From JAJDTT01 sp965116695 (GTDB lineage Bacteria; Acidobacteriota; UBA6911; RPQK01; JAJDTT01), in NCBI GenBank assembly GCA_965116695.1, contig OZ220706.1, forward strand, positions 3,782,001 to 3,846,000: a DNA stretch of 64,000 bases, in the 5' to 3' direction. A program made the position numbers and the translations under genes. This document shows, in pieces, positions 43,601 to 51,892 of this stretch. The stretch's first letter is position 1; every line of letters starts with the position of its first letter. The notes beneath the pieces were generated by a model. The model was not told the origin of the DNA. It saw nothing but the letters and a program-made list of their open reading frames with translations, and made no database searches.

Positions 43601-46368
43601 TCTCGACCGGCAGCTGGAACCGCGAGCAGACAGTTTCGGTAAGTGTTGCCGAGGATGACGACGCGACTCCGGATGCGGGTCTAATGCTCAGCCATAGTTT
43701 GACCGGCGCAGCCGAATACACTGATTCAACAAATCCCGTTTCGGTTTCCCAGGTGATGGTGACGCCCACAGAGAACGACACGCGGGGCGTGACGGTGAAT
43801 CCGACAATGCTCACCCTCGCAGGGGGTGTGAGTGGGACCTACAGGGTTCGACTGAACACCGAACCGACTGACGATGTGACGATAATGGTCAATAGCGATT
43901 CCCAGGACGTGACGGTGTCCGGTTCTCCACTAGTCTTCACGCCGACGAACTGGCGGACAGACCAAACCGTGACTGTCACGGTGGCCGATGATGCCGGCGA
44001 TAAAGAGCCCAAGACGGTCATGCTGACCCATACGGTGGCTGGCGGCGACTACTCGGGCCTGGAACCTGCGCCCGTCACAGTGGTTATCCCGGTCGAAGGC
44101 ACGCCGAGTGCTCCGACGGGACTGGCGGCGACTGGCGGCGACCAGCAAGTCACGTTGAGTTGGGGAACTCCGACGAGCGACGGCGGGACACCCATCGTCC
44201 GCTACGAATACCGGGTCCAGCAAAGTGGAAGTGGATTCACTTCTTGGGCGACCGTACCTGGCGGCGCCAGCGCCACCGGCTACACGGTAACTGGTTTGGA
44301 GAACGGTACTTCCTACACCTTCGAGGTGCGGGCGGTGAACGATGTCGGCGGCGGCCAGCCGGCCACCGCCAGTGCTACGCTGGGGGAATCGGCGCCGGGT
44401 GCGCCTCCGAACCTGACGGCAACCGGCGGCGATGGGCAGGTCGCTCTGTCCTGGGGTGAGTCGGCCGGCGGCGGCTCGGAGATTCTCCGTTACGAGTACC
44501 GCTACGCTGTATCCGGCGAGAATTGGAGCGAGTGGATGACGGCCGCCGGCGGCGGCGACGCGAGAAGCGTTACCATCGACGGTCTTACCAACGGCACCCT
44601 GTATGGGTTTGAGGTGCGGGCGGTGAACAGCATCGGCGAAGGTGAGGCTTCTCAAGACACCGCGACGCCAGGCCGGGCGCCGAGCGCGCCGACCGGCCTG
44701 ACGGCAAGAGTCGAAAGCGAGACCATCACGCTGATGTGGGGCATGCCGGCCGATAACGGCGGCTCCGCGATTACCCACTACGAAGTGCGCTACCGCATGA
44801 ACGGTGACGATTGGAGGAACAACTGGATCACGGTGGCGGGCGGGGCAAATGCCACCTCCACCACCATGGAGAATCTGTCCAACGGGATCGGTTACGAATT
44901 CGAGGTCGTAGCGGTGAACGCCGTCGGGCGTGGCGCCGCCGCCTCGGTCGAGGCCACGCCCATGGAGGGGATCGACTTCGCCCACTTTGCCAACGGCACG
45001 GCGGGTGGGGTGACCATCACCTCCGATATCGTCCTGGTGAACGTGGAGACCTCCACGGTGACCGCGGCCATCTACTTCTACAACCAGATGGGCGACATGA
45101 TCGACGCCGACTCGGTGGTGGATGCAACGGGAGATCTGGTGGTTGCCGCTGACGGCGCCCTGACCATTCCCATGGGGATCCCAGGCCGAGGCGAAATGAC
45201 GATTTCGACCAACGGCGAAGGCGCCCTGGTGGTCGGATCGGTGAGAGTGTTCGGCACGGGCCGCCTGGGCGGCGTGCTGCGCTTCGACATCCCGGCCGTC
45301 GGTGTGGCCGGCGTGGGAGCCAGCGAGCCCGTCAGCGACGCCATCTTCCCGGCTCGCCGGATGGTGGGCGGCATCAACACCGGCGCGGCGATCCGCAACC
45401 TCAGCGCCGAGTCCATGACGGTCACGTGCATGCTGATGCAGGACGGCGATGTGATGGATACGGTCATGGTCGAGCTGGACGGCGACGGCCATAGCGCCCG
45501 GTTCATCGACGAGATGTTCCCGGGCGCCGACACGGCCGACTTCGTGGGATCGGTGCGCTGCACCGCCCCGAACGGAGGGATGTTTGTCGGCGTCGCCCTG
45601 GAAATGGATGCCGCCAACGGCATCTTCACCACCCTCCCGGTGGTGCCTCTGGGTACCGGCGCCCGTAGCGGTAACTCGACGCTCAACTTCGCCCACTTCG
45701 CCAACGGCGATTTCGGCGGAACGGCGACGAGTTCCGACCTGGTCTTCGTCAACGTGGCCAGCTCGGCGGTCTCTCCGGCCATCTACTTCTACGACCAGAT
45801 GGGCAACATGATCGATGCCTCGATGGTCGTGGACGAGATGATGGAAGGAGTCGAGGTCGCCGACGGCGTCCTGATGGTCATGGATGAGATCCCGTCCCTG
45901 GGCGAAATGACCATCTCCACCAGTGGCATGGGCGACGGCAGGGTCGGCTCGGTGAGAGTCGTCTCTGACGGACCCATCGGCGGAGTCCTCCGCTTCGACA
46001 TCCCCAACATCGGGGTCGCCGGAGTGGGCGCCAGCAAGGCCGTCAACGCCGCCATCTTCCCGGCCCGCCGCATGGCGGGAGGCATCAACACCGGCGCCGC
46101 CATCCGCAATCTCATGGCGGATATGACGTCGGTGACCTGCCGCCTGAGAATGGACGGTCAGCCGTTGGGTGAGACGGTGATCGAACTGGCTGGCAACGGC
46201 CAGAACTCCCAGTTCATCAATGAGATGTTCGCCAACGCCAACACGGACGACTTCGAAGGCTCGGTCCACTGCACCGCGCCGTCGGGGTCCACGTTCACCG
46301 GCGTGGCTCTGGAGATGGACTTCAACAACCGGATCTTCACCACCCTCCCGGTGGTCCCGGTCCGGTAA
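40639..46368 (+). CDS. Giant exported repeat protein: ten Calx-beta-like repeats, three FN3, two FAHFANG modules
   Basis: 1,909 residues. The ATG at 40639 is chosen because GGGAGGA lies 5-12 bases upstream; the open frame begins 15 bases earlier. A long N-region precedes the hydrophobic signal (GLLPFLALMLLAAPQLAFPQ). Ten ~105-residue repeats follow (~45-1153), typified by GVTVTPT-L-V-EGGS-TYTVVL and ending TVTVDDND, of Calx-beta/cadherin-like type, probably Ca2+-binding. Three FN3 domains follow (~1155-1440), then two FAHFANG modules (~1445-1670, ~1680-1909). No enzyme motif is evident. It is probably an adhesin or matrix protein. Strong terminator downstream. Confidence 0.85.
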   Translation: MLRRDFGKSISFCDGFRNRDCFHMVRGLLPFLALMLLAAPQLAFPQNLAVTVHPRTLPVPEGDSGTYTVVLDAEPAEDVTITVVGARTDSGAITVSSTTDATPDDTSVVLTFTAPDSPGDETTGTWDDPQTVTVAAGEDDDAVSQTITLTHTATVGEDAVTVSNVTVRVTVNDNDVASRGVTVTPTALEVDEAGDSGMYAVSLGTRPTAPVTVDVGGASGEVTVSPSRLIFMPEDWSATQSIEVKVYAGEDDDAVNDSETITHTVRGGDYTGEFASSVTVTVDDNDDDVAVSVAAAPATLTVAVNASGTYTVQLSRAPTRTVTVRVSETSDHLTVSPSSLNFTPTSWAARQVTARVLAGATNNDTATIEHTIETTAEEYATATVNSVTVTFSDQARSVSLSPNSLTIDEGGSRTYRVTLSPALSAGETETVTIAGFAGTDLTLDSSTLSFDFDSDITAIDVMVTANEDSDAVQDSVTLTHEIGGAIVRNGMLRVSVRENDSRGVTVTPTSLPVNEGSDGTYTVVLDSEPTGDVTVSVSGASGDVTVDPSQLNFDTTDWFQAKPITVSAAADADGISDPAVTLRHTVRGADYSGMRADNVTVTVQEKDSPGITVDTTALVAALPLAEGAKAKYTVVLDSQPTGTVTVMVRGESGDVTVDPSSLTFTTSNWDDAKEVEVSVGEDPDGEIDAAVTLTHVASGGGYDGVTGGMVTITTTDNDIKGVTATPRSFTVKEGGSAISYNVFLRTEPKGTVTVAVTSESPQAQNVESLDVSPTSLNFRADDWYIPQVVTVRATEDTDSVEGTVTLTHTASGGGYDGLTALPVMIEVDDNDEDGLSITPTTLQMAEGSRKTYTVVLQTEPPGTVTVTVNGGAGVSATPGELMFTVRNWNSPRTVTVHATENAAEGDATPSISHSVAGYGTVSSGPSVSVTVKDNDTAGVVIDPTSLTITEGGSDTYTVVLTKRPTATVNVDVTGASGDIRVNRTRLSFSTGSWNREQTVSVSVAEDDDATPDAGLMLSHSLTGAAEYTDSTNPVSVSQVMVTPTENDTRGVTVNPTMLTLAGGVSGTYRVRLNTEPTDDVTIMVNSDSQDVTVSGSPLVFTPTNWRTDQTVTVTVADDAGDKEPKTVMLTHTVAGGDYSGLEPAPVTVVIPVEGTPSAPTGLAATGGDQQVTLSWGTPTSDGGTPIVRYEYRVQQSGSGFTSWATVPGGASATGYTVTGLENGTSYTFEVRAVNDVGGGQPATASATLGESAPGAPPNLTATGGDGQVALSWGESAGGGSEILRYEYRYAVSGENWSEWMTAAGGGDARSVTIDGLTNGTLYGFEVRAVNSIGEGEASQDTATPGRAPSAPTGLTARVESETITLMWGMPADNGGSAITHYEVRYRMNGDDWRNNWITVAGGANATSTTMENLSNGIGYEFEVVAVNAVGRGAAASVEATPMEGIDFAHFANGTAGGVTITSDIVLVNVETSTVTAAIYFYNQMGDMIDADSVVDATGDLVVAADGALTIPMGIPGRGEMTISTNGEGALVVGSVRVFGTGRLGGVLRFDIPAVGVAGVGASEPVSDAIFPARRMVGGINTGAAIRNLSAESMTVTCMLMQDGDVMDTVMVELDGDGHSARFIDEMFPGADTADFVGSVRCTAPNGGMFVGVALEMDAANGIFTTLPVVPLGTGARSGNSTLNFAHFANGDFGGTATSSDLVFVNVASSAVSPAIYFYDQMGNMIDASMVVDEMMEGVEVADGVLMVMDEIPSLGEMTISTSGMGDGRVGSVRVVSDGPIGGVLRFDIPNIGVAGVGASKAVNAAIFPARRMAGGINTGAAIRNLMADMTSVTCRLRMDGQPLGETVIELAGNGQNSQFINEMFANANTDDFEGSVHCTAPSGSTFTGVALEMDFNNRIFTTLPVVPVR

Positions 46369-46394
46369 CCATCCCCAAAAGGGATCCAAACCTC

Positions 46395-46428
46395 AAAAGG
46401 GGCAACCGCACCAGCGGTTGCCCCTTTT
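46395..46428 (+). terminator. Intrinsic terminator after the Calx-beta/FN3 protein gene
   Basis: AAAAGGGGCAACCGC, loop ACCA, GCGGTTGCCCCTTTT: a perfect 15-bp stem with a terminal T-run, 27 bases after the stop at 46368. Confidence 0.92.
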
Positions 46429-46431
46429 GTC

Positions 46432-46507
46432 GTAGGAGCGGCGTGTTTCACGCGCCGAGGATCGGCGTCTTTCAGGCGCCCACTGGAAGGGCGTCATTCT
46501 GGCGCCC
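46432..46507. repeat. Cluster of three REP-like hairpins
   Basis: Starting with GTAGGAGC, three consecutive ~24-bp palindromes: GGCGTGTTTCACGCGCC, GGCGTCTTTCAGGCGCC and GGCGTCATTCTGGCGCC, spaced by GAGGAT or CACTGGAAG. The arms differ between units but remain complementary. GTAG/GGAG heads and a GC stem are the hallmarks of REP elements. Confidence 0.8.
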
Positions 46508-46650
46508 TCTTGCGCACCTACCACAACCCTGGCCACAGACAGCAGGCCCCCAGAGCGCCGGTAGGAAAACACCCGCTCCTGATACACCCCTGTTTCTCTC
46601 CGAATCTCGCCGGCCCATGGCCGGTGGGAGAGCTCCTGTGCGATTCGTTC

Positions 46651-46687
46651 GCATATTCTCCGCGACGGTCGTTGTATAGTTTGAACG
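46651..46687 (+). promoter_or_regulatory. Conserved upstream motif of small TM/coiled-coil gene (copy A)
   Basis: GCATATTCTCCGCGACGGTC then GTTGTATAGTTTGAACG. The core TCGTTGTATA...TTGAACG is shared with the element at 55801-55836, and TCGTTATATC...TTGA with 61516-61550 (opposite strand). In all three cases a small coiled-coil gene follows. TATAGT/TATACA may be the -10 box. Boundaries are approximate. Confidence 0.6.
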
Positions 46688-46719
46688 TTGCCAATCTCCG
46701 GAAGAATAATGGAGCCTGG

Positions 46720-46986
46720 ATGATGACCATTGAGTTGATCAGCGTATTGATAGCCGTGGTGGCGGTAGGAGTCGGCTTGGCCGGATTGATCTTGGCCAGT
46801 TGGCGGGGAGTCCGGCACGAAATGCGGGACATGCGCCAGGACATGCGCCAGGAGATACGGGACATGCGCACCCACATGGGACGGATCGACTCCCACATCA
46901 GCGAACTCCGGGAACGCATCGGGCGGGTCGAAGGCTTGCTGCAAGGACTGAGGGAGTTCTTCTCCCGGCGCACCGCCGTCGACTAG
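46720..46986 (+). CDS. Small TM/coiled-coil protein, family member 1
   Basis: 88 residues. One N-terminal membrane span (ELISVLIAVVAVGVGLAGLIL) is followed by an Arg/Glu/Asp/Met coiled coil with recurring RDMR heptad-like steps (HEMRDMRQDMRQEIRDMRT, HMGRIDSHISELRERIGRVE) and a short end (GLLQGLREFFSRRTAVD). The start is the ATG at 46720 with GGAG 9 bases upstream. Four relatives are in the window (54970, 55253, 55861, 61187). No known function. The single-span plus long coil layout suggests a membrane-anchored oligomer or tether. Confidence 0.75.
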   Translation: MMTIELISVLIAVVAVGVGLAGLILASWRGVRHEMRDMRQDMRQEIRDMRTHMGRIDSHISELRERIGRVEGLLQGLREFFSRRTAVD

Positions 46987-47151
46987 GCGGGGGTTTTGTC
47001 GCCCATTGGGAAGACTGCCTTCTTGCCGCTGATGACCCGGCCGGGAATGAATCTTGTCAGGTTCGGGTTTCGTCTGGCTTCCCTGGTGGATGATGAGGCT
47101 GCACCCCTCAGTCGTCTGAGCTGTGCAGCGCCCTTGCGGCGTAGGGGGGCC
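46987..47151. other. Intergenic region with an imperfect hairpin
   Basis: Between convergent genes. GCTGCAC (47098-47104) and GTGCAGC (47123-47129) with inner CTCAG/CTGAG form a stem with two small bulges around TCGT. It may terminate the minus-strand kinase, but no T-run is seen on either side. Confidence 0.35.
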
Positions 47152-47252
47152 TCACCGATCGTTGGGTTCACCTATTCGGTAGCCGACTTGACGCTCGTTG
47201 AAAATGTAGGTCGGCCGGGCCGCGTTATCGCCCAGCTTGCGGCGGAGATTCC

Positions 47253-49505
47253 TCACGAAGGACGAAGGTCGCCGGATTCCCACCGGCCCCACACTTGGCG
47301 CAGCAGGTCGCCGGATTCCCACCGGGTGCCGTAGGTGGTGACGCGGCCGCTGTTGACCGAGAGGACCCGGAGCAGTTCATATTCGGTGGCGGTCAACTGG
47401 ATCTTGCGGCCGGCTACTGTGACCCGGCGTTGGTCGTAGAAAATCGCCAGGTCCCCCAACCGGAAGGGTTCGGACGACTCGTCACTCCGGCGCAGCGCCA
47501 CCTGGACTCTCGCCACCAATTCTGTCGGAGAAAAGGGTTTGACGATGTAGTCGCAGGCCCCCGCCTTTAAGGCCTGGACGACGGTCTCGTCCCTTTCGTA
47601 GCCGGAGATGAAGATGACCGGCAGTGCGGCGATCTGGGGGATGCTTTCCATCAACTCGATTCCATTGGTTCCGGGCAGAATCAGGTCCATCAGGACCAGC
47701 CGGGGCCTCTTCGTCTTGACCAGGTGGGACACCTGTTCCGGTTCAGCCGTCACGATCGCAGAGTAGCCGGCCTGTGCGAGAGCGTCACGAACGTACCAGA
47801 GCGTCTTTGGGTCGTCGTCCACCACCAGGATAGGTGTTCGTTCCCGTGGCGGAAGGGAAGTGCCGGCGGAGGACCCGCCGGTCGCGCCGGTTCCGGCGTC
47901 TTCAGCTACCGGAAGTGTGAAGGTGAATTGGGCGCCCTGGCCCGCGCCGCGGTTTTCGACCCAGATGCGCCCGCCGTGAGCCTCCACCAGGCCCTTGCAG
48001 ATGGCCAATCCCAGGCCGGACCCGCCGATCCCGGGATCGTTGCCGACACGCATGTGCGTCTGGAACAGGTGGGGCAACAGTTCCGACGGAATCCCTCTTC
48101 CCTTGTCCAAAACCGAGAACTCGACGTAATCACCGTCCCGCATCGAGGTGATCCGGATGGGAGAGGACCCGGGCGAGTTTCGCGCCGCGTTAGAAAGGAG
48201 GTTGTTCAATACCTGCACGACCCGCCGCCGGTCGGCCATCACACGGGGCAGGTCCGCCGGCAGGTCGACGTGTATCGTGTGCCGGCCACCCCCGCTCAAA
48301 AACGTGTTCCTCGCGTGATCCACCAGGACAGCCACCTCCTTGGGCTCCGGGGAGACCGACAGCGTGCCCGCCTCGATCCGCCCCACATCCAGCAGGTCGT
48401 CGATCAGACCGTGCATGTGATCGGCCTGCTCTTCGATGATGCGGAAGAACTGGTCGGTGACGGCCGGATCCGGGGGTCTCGAGGCGCCCCGCACGGTGGC
48501 GGCCGAGCCCTTGATGGAGGTCAGCGGCGCCCGCAGCTCGTGGCTTACCATGGCCAGGAACTCCGCCCGCATCCGGTCCAACTCCTCCAGTAGCGTCAAA
48601 TCCTGCAGGGTGACGACCAGGGACTCGACCTCGCCGTCTGCGGAACGGCTCGTCGTGGCGTTGACCAGCGTCTTGACGCTACGGCCGTCCGGCACCTGAA
48701 GGACGATTTTTTCGGCGCGTACCTTCGTAGCGCCGCTCAGAGCCTGCGCCAGAGAGCGTCCTTCCAGGGAGATTTCTCGCCCGTCGGCTCGCCGCCAAGT
48801 CAGCATCTCCAGCAGTTCGTCCAGGGAGCGGTCCGGCATCCGCAGGACACCGACAATCCGTTTCGCCTCCTGATTGAACAACACCGGCTTGCCCGTCCCG
48901 ACATCAAAGACCGCCACCCCCACCGGCGAGGTGTCGACCAGCGCCTCCAGGTCGGCCCGGGCTCGCTGTTCGTCCCGGTATATGCGGGCATTCGCGATGG
49001 CCGTCGCCGCCTGCGCCGCGAACATCACCAGGACCTCTTCATCCTCGCTCGTAAACTCTTGCCCGCCTTCCTTGCCGGCAAGAAAGAAGTTGCCGACATG
49101 CACGCCCCGATGATGCATCGGCGTGCCTAAGAAGGTTTTCGCCCGTATCAAATCTGCAGAAAAGCCGAGCGACCGGACGTAGCCGGGCAAGTCGGCCATT
49201 CTCAGCACTCCCGGAAGGTCCCGGAAGTGCTCGAATAACCGCAGTCCGTCGGACCAGTCCTCCAACTGCCGATGCTCGTCCCGAGTGAAACCGGAAGTGA
49301 CGAATTCTTGGATACTCCCCGCGGCATCGATGGTCGAGATCGTGCCGTACCGGGCATCGGTCAGCGCGCGGGCGCTTTCCACGATCTCGCGCAGGACAAC
49401 GTTGACGTCCAGGCTGGCGCTGATACGCAGGCTGGCCGCGCTCAACTTGGAGATGCGGTCCCGCAACATCTCAATTTCTCGTCTCAGTTCGTCAGGATTC
49501 TCCAT
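47253..49505 (-). CDS. Hybrid GAF-PAS-histidine kinase-receiver protein with damaged winged helix
   Basis: The start at 49505 (MENPDELRREIEMLRDRISK) is chosen for the AGAAGG 6-11 bases upstream. Domains: GAF (~20-170), PAS (~190-290), HisKA MVSHELRAPLTSIKG (His ~320), HATPase (NNLLSNAARNSP, DKGRGIP, GGSGLGLAICKGLVEAHGG), receiver (VVDDD, phospho-Asp in LMDLILPG ~604, KPFS) and the start of a winged helix (LTATEYELLRVLSVNSGRV). Within the winged helix the block TRWESGD is duplicated, and the frame then stops at RPS. The lost remainder (FVRNLRRKLGDNAARPTYIF, NERQVGYRIGEPNDR) is readable in another frame down to 47152. Kinase and receiver look active, but DNA binding is probably abolished. Confidence 0.85.
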   Translation of the reverse strand: MENPDELRREIEMLRDRISKLSAASLRISASLDVNVVLREIVESARALTDARYGTISTIDAAGSIQEFVTSGFTRDEHRQLEDWSDGLRLFEHFRDLPGVLRMADLPGYVRSLGFSADLIRAKTFLGTPMHHRGVHVGNFFLAGKEGGQEFTSEDEEVLVMFAAQAATAIANARIYRDEQRARADLEALVDTSPVGVAVFDVGTGKPVLFNQEAKRIVGVLRMPDRSLDELLEMLTWRRADGREISLEGRSLAQALSGATKVRAEKIVLQVPDGRSVKTLVNATTSRSADGEVESLVVTLQDLTLLEELDRMRAEFLAMVSHELRAPLTSIKGSAATVRGASRPPDPAVTDQFFRIIEEQADHMHGLIDDLLDVGRIEAGTLSVSPEPKEVAVLVDHARNTFLSGGGRHTIHVDLPADLPRVMADRRRVVQVLNNLLSNAARNSPGSSPIRITSMRDGDYVEFSVLDKGRGIPSELLPHLFQTHMRVGNDPGIGGSGLGLAICKGLVEAHGGRIWVENRGAGQGAQFTFTLPVAEDAGTGATGGSSAGTSLPPRERTPILVVDDDPKTLWYVRDALAQAGYSAIVTAEPEQVSHLVKTKRPRLVLMDLILPGTNGIELMESIPQIAALPVIFISGYERDETVVQALKAGACDYIVKPFSPTELVARVQVALRRSDESSEPFRLGDLAIFYDQRRVTVAGRKIQLTATEYELLRVLSVNSGRVTTYGTRWESGDLLRQVWGRWESGDLRPS
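47267..47325. repeat. 20-bp direct repeat inside the winged-helix coding region
   Basis: GGTCGCCGGATTCCCACCGG occurs at 47267-47286 and again, identical, at 47306-47325. The second copy inserts seven codons between the domain start and LLRQVW compared with the two paralogs. Recombination or slippage between the copies could remove or add 39 bp. Confidence 0.9.
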
Positions 49506-49929
49506 GGCCACCTTCTCATCGGACCGCGGGCATTTCCCGCCTCGGCATCTCCGTGCGCCAGCCGGCCAAAAGAGCCGGATTCGTAACTATTCGAGTATCG
49601 TAGGCGGAAAAAGGAACCAGTCTCATAAATTCACCACCTTTTCACCATAGTAGTCCTTGGAATCACTCAATCTGCACTTCCCGAGTGTTCGGTGACGACG
49701 GTGGAGCGATCGGCAGGGAGGAGCGCGGGACTGTCAGCCCCCCTTCGGATCTCCTCGTCTGACATTCCTGCAAATGTCAACGTGTGGTGGACGTACGTCC
49801 CGGGTAGCTGGGCACACCTGGGGAGAAGAATGGTATCTGTGGCGAAGGAAGGGGGCGGCGGTTTTCTAACCGCCGAACTCCAGAGCAACAAACCGTCAAC
49901 GAGGGAGCGGAAACGCGCGAAAAGGGAGA
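49506..49929. other. Intergenic region with REP-like hairpins
   Basis: 424 bp between the divergent kinase gene and the 3' end of a glycosyltransferase gene. CGGCGGTT-TTCT-AACCGCCG (49856-49875) is a perfect 8-bp stem. GGGAGACT-AAC-AGTCTCCC (49924-49942) is another, and it contains the stop codon of the glycosyltransferase. GGGACTGTCAGCCCCC near 49728 is a degenerate third. No gene is convincing here. Confidence 0.6.
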
Positions 49930-50844
49930 CTAACAGTCTCCCCCGGGCCGATCGGAAATCGCCGCTCTCATCCCCGAGACCACGCCTCGCCAGATCGTGG
50001 CCACCCGCTGCCGGCGCAGCAGCACGGCGTTCCAGACCAGGCTCAACACCAGCGACTTCCCCCAGCAGCCCCATGCCCAGGCGCCGGCCCGATGCTTCCG
50101 CAGGAACAACACGGTATTCCGCCGAACCCAGAACACCCGCTGCAACGGATTGTCCCGCGTCGAATGCGCCCGCCGGTGATGGACCCTCGCCGCCGGGCAA
50201 TAGTACGACCGGTACCCCCGCTTGCCGGCCCTGAAGAGGAAATCCACCTCCTCGTGGTACATGAAGTAGTCCTCGTCGAAAAACCCCACGTCCTCGAACA
50301 CCTGCCGGTGAACCAGAAGCGCGCACCCCAGCAGCAACTGAACCCGGCGGAACCGGTCGTACCGCCCGCCGTCCCGCGCCCCCTTGCCGGCGAACGAAGA
50401 GAGGACGTGGCTCCAGGTGATTCTCCCCCAGGCGGCGTCCAACCGTCCCGGCGATCCCTGTAGCAGGACCTTCGGTCCGCAGACCCCCGGCCCCTTCTCC
50501 CGGGCCAGCTCCAACAGCCGGGAGACCGTCTCCGGCTCCACCAGGATGTCGTTGTTCAGCAGGAGGAAATAATCGGCGGCCGGACTCGAGCCGTCTTCCC
50601 CGCCGGGAATCAACGTCCGGAGAACCTCGTTGAGGGCGCCCGCGTAACCCAGATTCCTTGCCAGCGGTACCAGGCGCACCGGGTCGGCCACCATATCGGC
50701 GGACCCGTCGGTGGACGCGTTGTCCACCACGACGATCTCGAGATTGGAGTGAAGCGTGGCACGCAACGCATCCAGCGTCGCCGGAAGGACTTCACGTCCG
50801 TTCCAGTTGACGACGATCGCTACGACCCGTTCATCAGTCGGCAT
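49930..50844 (-). CDS. GT2-family glycosyltransferase
   Basis: 304 residues starting MPTDERVVAIVVNWNGREVL at 50844; the longer open frame to 51051 overlaps the upstream gene. GT2 (GT-A fold) landmarks: VVDNASTDGS near residue 40, LLNNDI as the metal-binding DxD-like motif, and FFDEDYFMYHEEVDFLFRAG as the acceptor-side ED-x-D-x-x-x-R segment. This is the rhamnosyltransferase-like subgroup found in O-antigen and surface-polysaccharide loci. It overlaps the upstream glycosyltransferase by 25 bp and is the last gene of this run. Its stop falls in a REP-like palindrome. Confidence 0.85.
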   Translation of the reverse strand: MPTDERVVAIVVNWNGREVLPATLDALRATLHSNLEIVVVDNASTDGSADMVADPVRLVPLARNLGYAGALNEVLRTLIPGGEDGSSPAADYFLLLNNDILVEPETVSRLLELAREKGPGVCGPKVLLQGSPGRLDAAWGRITWSHVLSSFAGKGARDGGRYDRFRRVQLLLGCALLVHRQVFEDVGFFDEDYFMYHEEVDFLFRAGKRGYRSYYCPAARVHHRRAHSTRDNPLQRVFWVRRNTVLFLRKHRAGAWAWGCWGKSLVLSLVWNAVLLRRQRVATIWRGVVSGMRAAISDRPGGDC

Positions 50845-51890
50845 ATTTCCCGCCCCGTGAGGACCCGGTCGCGCCGCAGCCGGAAGCGCTTGGCCAGCGC
50901 CTGGGGGGTCCGCGCCATCCCCGCCGCGAGTCCTCGCAGGAACGAACCCAGGTAGCCCGCCTTGACGGCATGGAACGCCGTGCTGCGGGCCCAGCCGTAG
51001 ATCAACCGGAACAGGTTGCGGGCCAGTTGATAGCTCACCATCAACTGCCACCGGTTCCGCGTGATCCAGTAGACGCGGGCCGGCGAATAGCAGACGGGCA
51101 GCGGAGGCGGGGCCGGCCGGGGTGGGATCGGCCGGAGCCCGGCCTCCTTTTCCTCCGGACGGACGATTCGGCTTGCCTCCTCGTCCGGCGCCAGGAGGTC
51201 TGCTACCACGTCCTCCCGGGAGGGGTCGGACGCGGCCTCGATATGGTAAACCACGGCCTCCGGGACGTAAAGACAGGGATGGCCGGTGAGCTGGGCTCTC
51301 AGGCTCAGTTCCACGTCCTCCAGGTACATGTAGTAGGTCTCATCGAAGAGCCCGATGCGGTCGAAGAGCCGGCGGCGGTAGAAGGCGGCTCCGGCGCTGG
51401 CTCCCAGGACCGGCCGGCTCCGGCTGTGGAGCCGGCACGCGTCGCCGCGGCCCCGCTTGAAGGGCATTCCCGTCCGGTCGTAGCCGTCGCCGGCGCTGTC
51501 GATGAGGTCCCGCCGGCGGTAGTCCACCATTCGGGAAGCCAGGAACCAATAGGACGGGTTCCGGTCGAACGCCGCCAGTCCCGCCTCCACCCAGCCCGGG
51601 TCCACCTCCGTGTCGTTGTTCAGGAGCGCCACGTAATCGGAGCGGCAATGGAGGATGCCGCGGTTCACCGCCCGGGCGAACCCCTGGTTCTCCTCCAGCG
51701 CCAGAGCTTCCACCCCGGGAAACCGGTTCTCCAGCATCTCCCGCGTCGAGTCGGTGGAGCCGTTGTCCACCACCAGGACGGGACACGTCACCCGCTGCCT
51801 GGCCAGCGACGAGAGGCATCGCTCCAGCAGCCGGGCCCGGTTCCAGGTGGGGATGATCACCGTGAGCCTGGGATCATGGGCGCCCGGCAT
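50820..51890 (-). CDS. GT2-family glycosyltransferase
   Basis: 356 residues from MPGAHDPRLTVIIPTWNRAR at 51890; the in-frame extension to 52388 is Pro/Arg-rich antisense of the upstream gene and is rejected. Motifs: VVDNGSTDST, LLNNDTEVD, and LFDETYYMYLEDVELSLRAQ. After residue ~240 comes a Pro-rich insert (GLRPIPPRPAPPPLP) and then a helical end (VYWITRNRWQLMVSYQLARN). It starts 3 bases after the stop of the upstream glycosyltransferase and overlaps the next by 25 bp, so the three are co-translated. Confidence 0.85.
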   Translation of the reverse strand: MPGAHDPRLTVIIPTWNRARLLERCLSSLARQRVTCPVLVVDNGSTDSTREMLENRFPGVEALALEENQGFARAVNRGILHCRSDYVALLNNDTEVDPGWVEAGLAAFDRNPSYWFLASRMVDYRRRDLIDSAGDGYDRTGMPFKRGRGDACRLHSRSRPVLGASAGAAFYRRRLFDRIGLFDETYYMYLEDVELSLRAQLTGHPCLYVPEAVVYHIEAASDPSREDVVADLLAPDEEASRIVRPEEKEAGLRPIPPRPAPPPLPVCYSPARVYWITRNRWQLMVSYQLARNLFRLIYGWARSTAFHAVKAGYLGSFLRGLAAGMARTPQALAKRFRLRRDRVLTGREICRLMNGS

Positions 51891-51892
51891 GC

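Noticed and set aside
43930..46389. 819-residue minus-strand frame
   Set aside because: Antisense of FN3 and FAHFANG modules; composition (His/Arg/Gly) is typical of an antisense reading.
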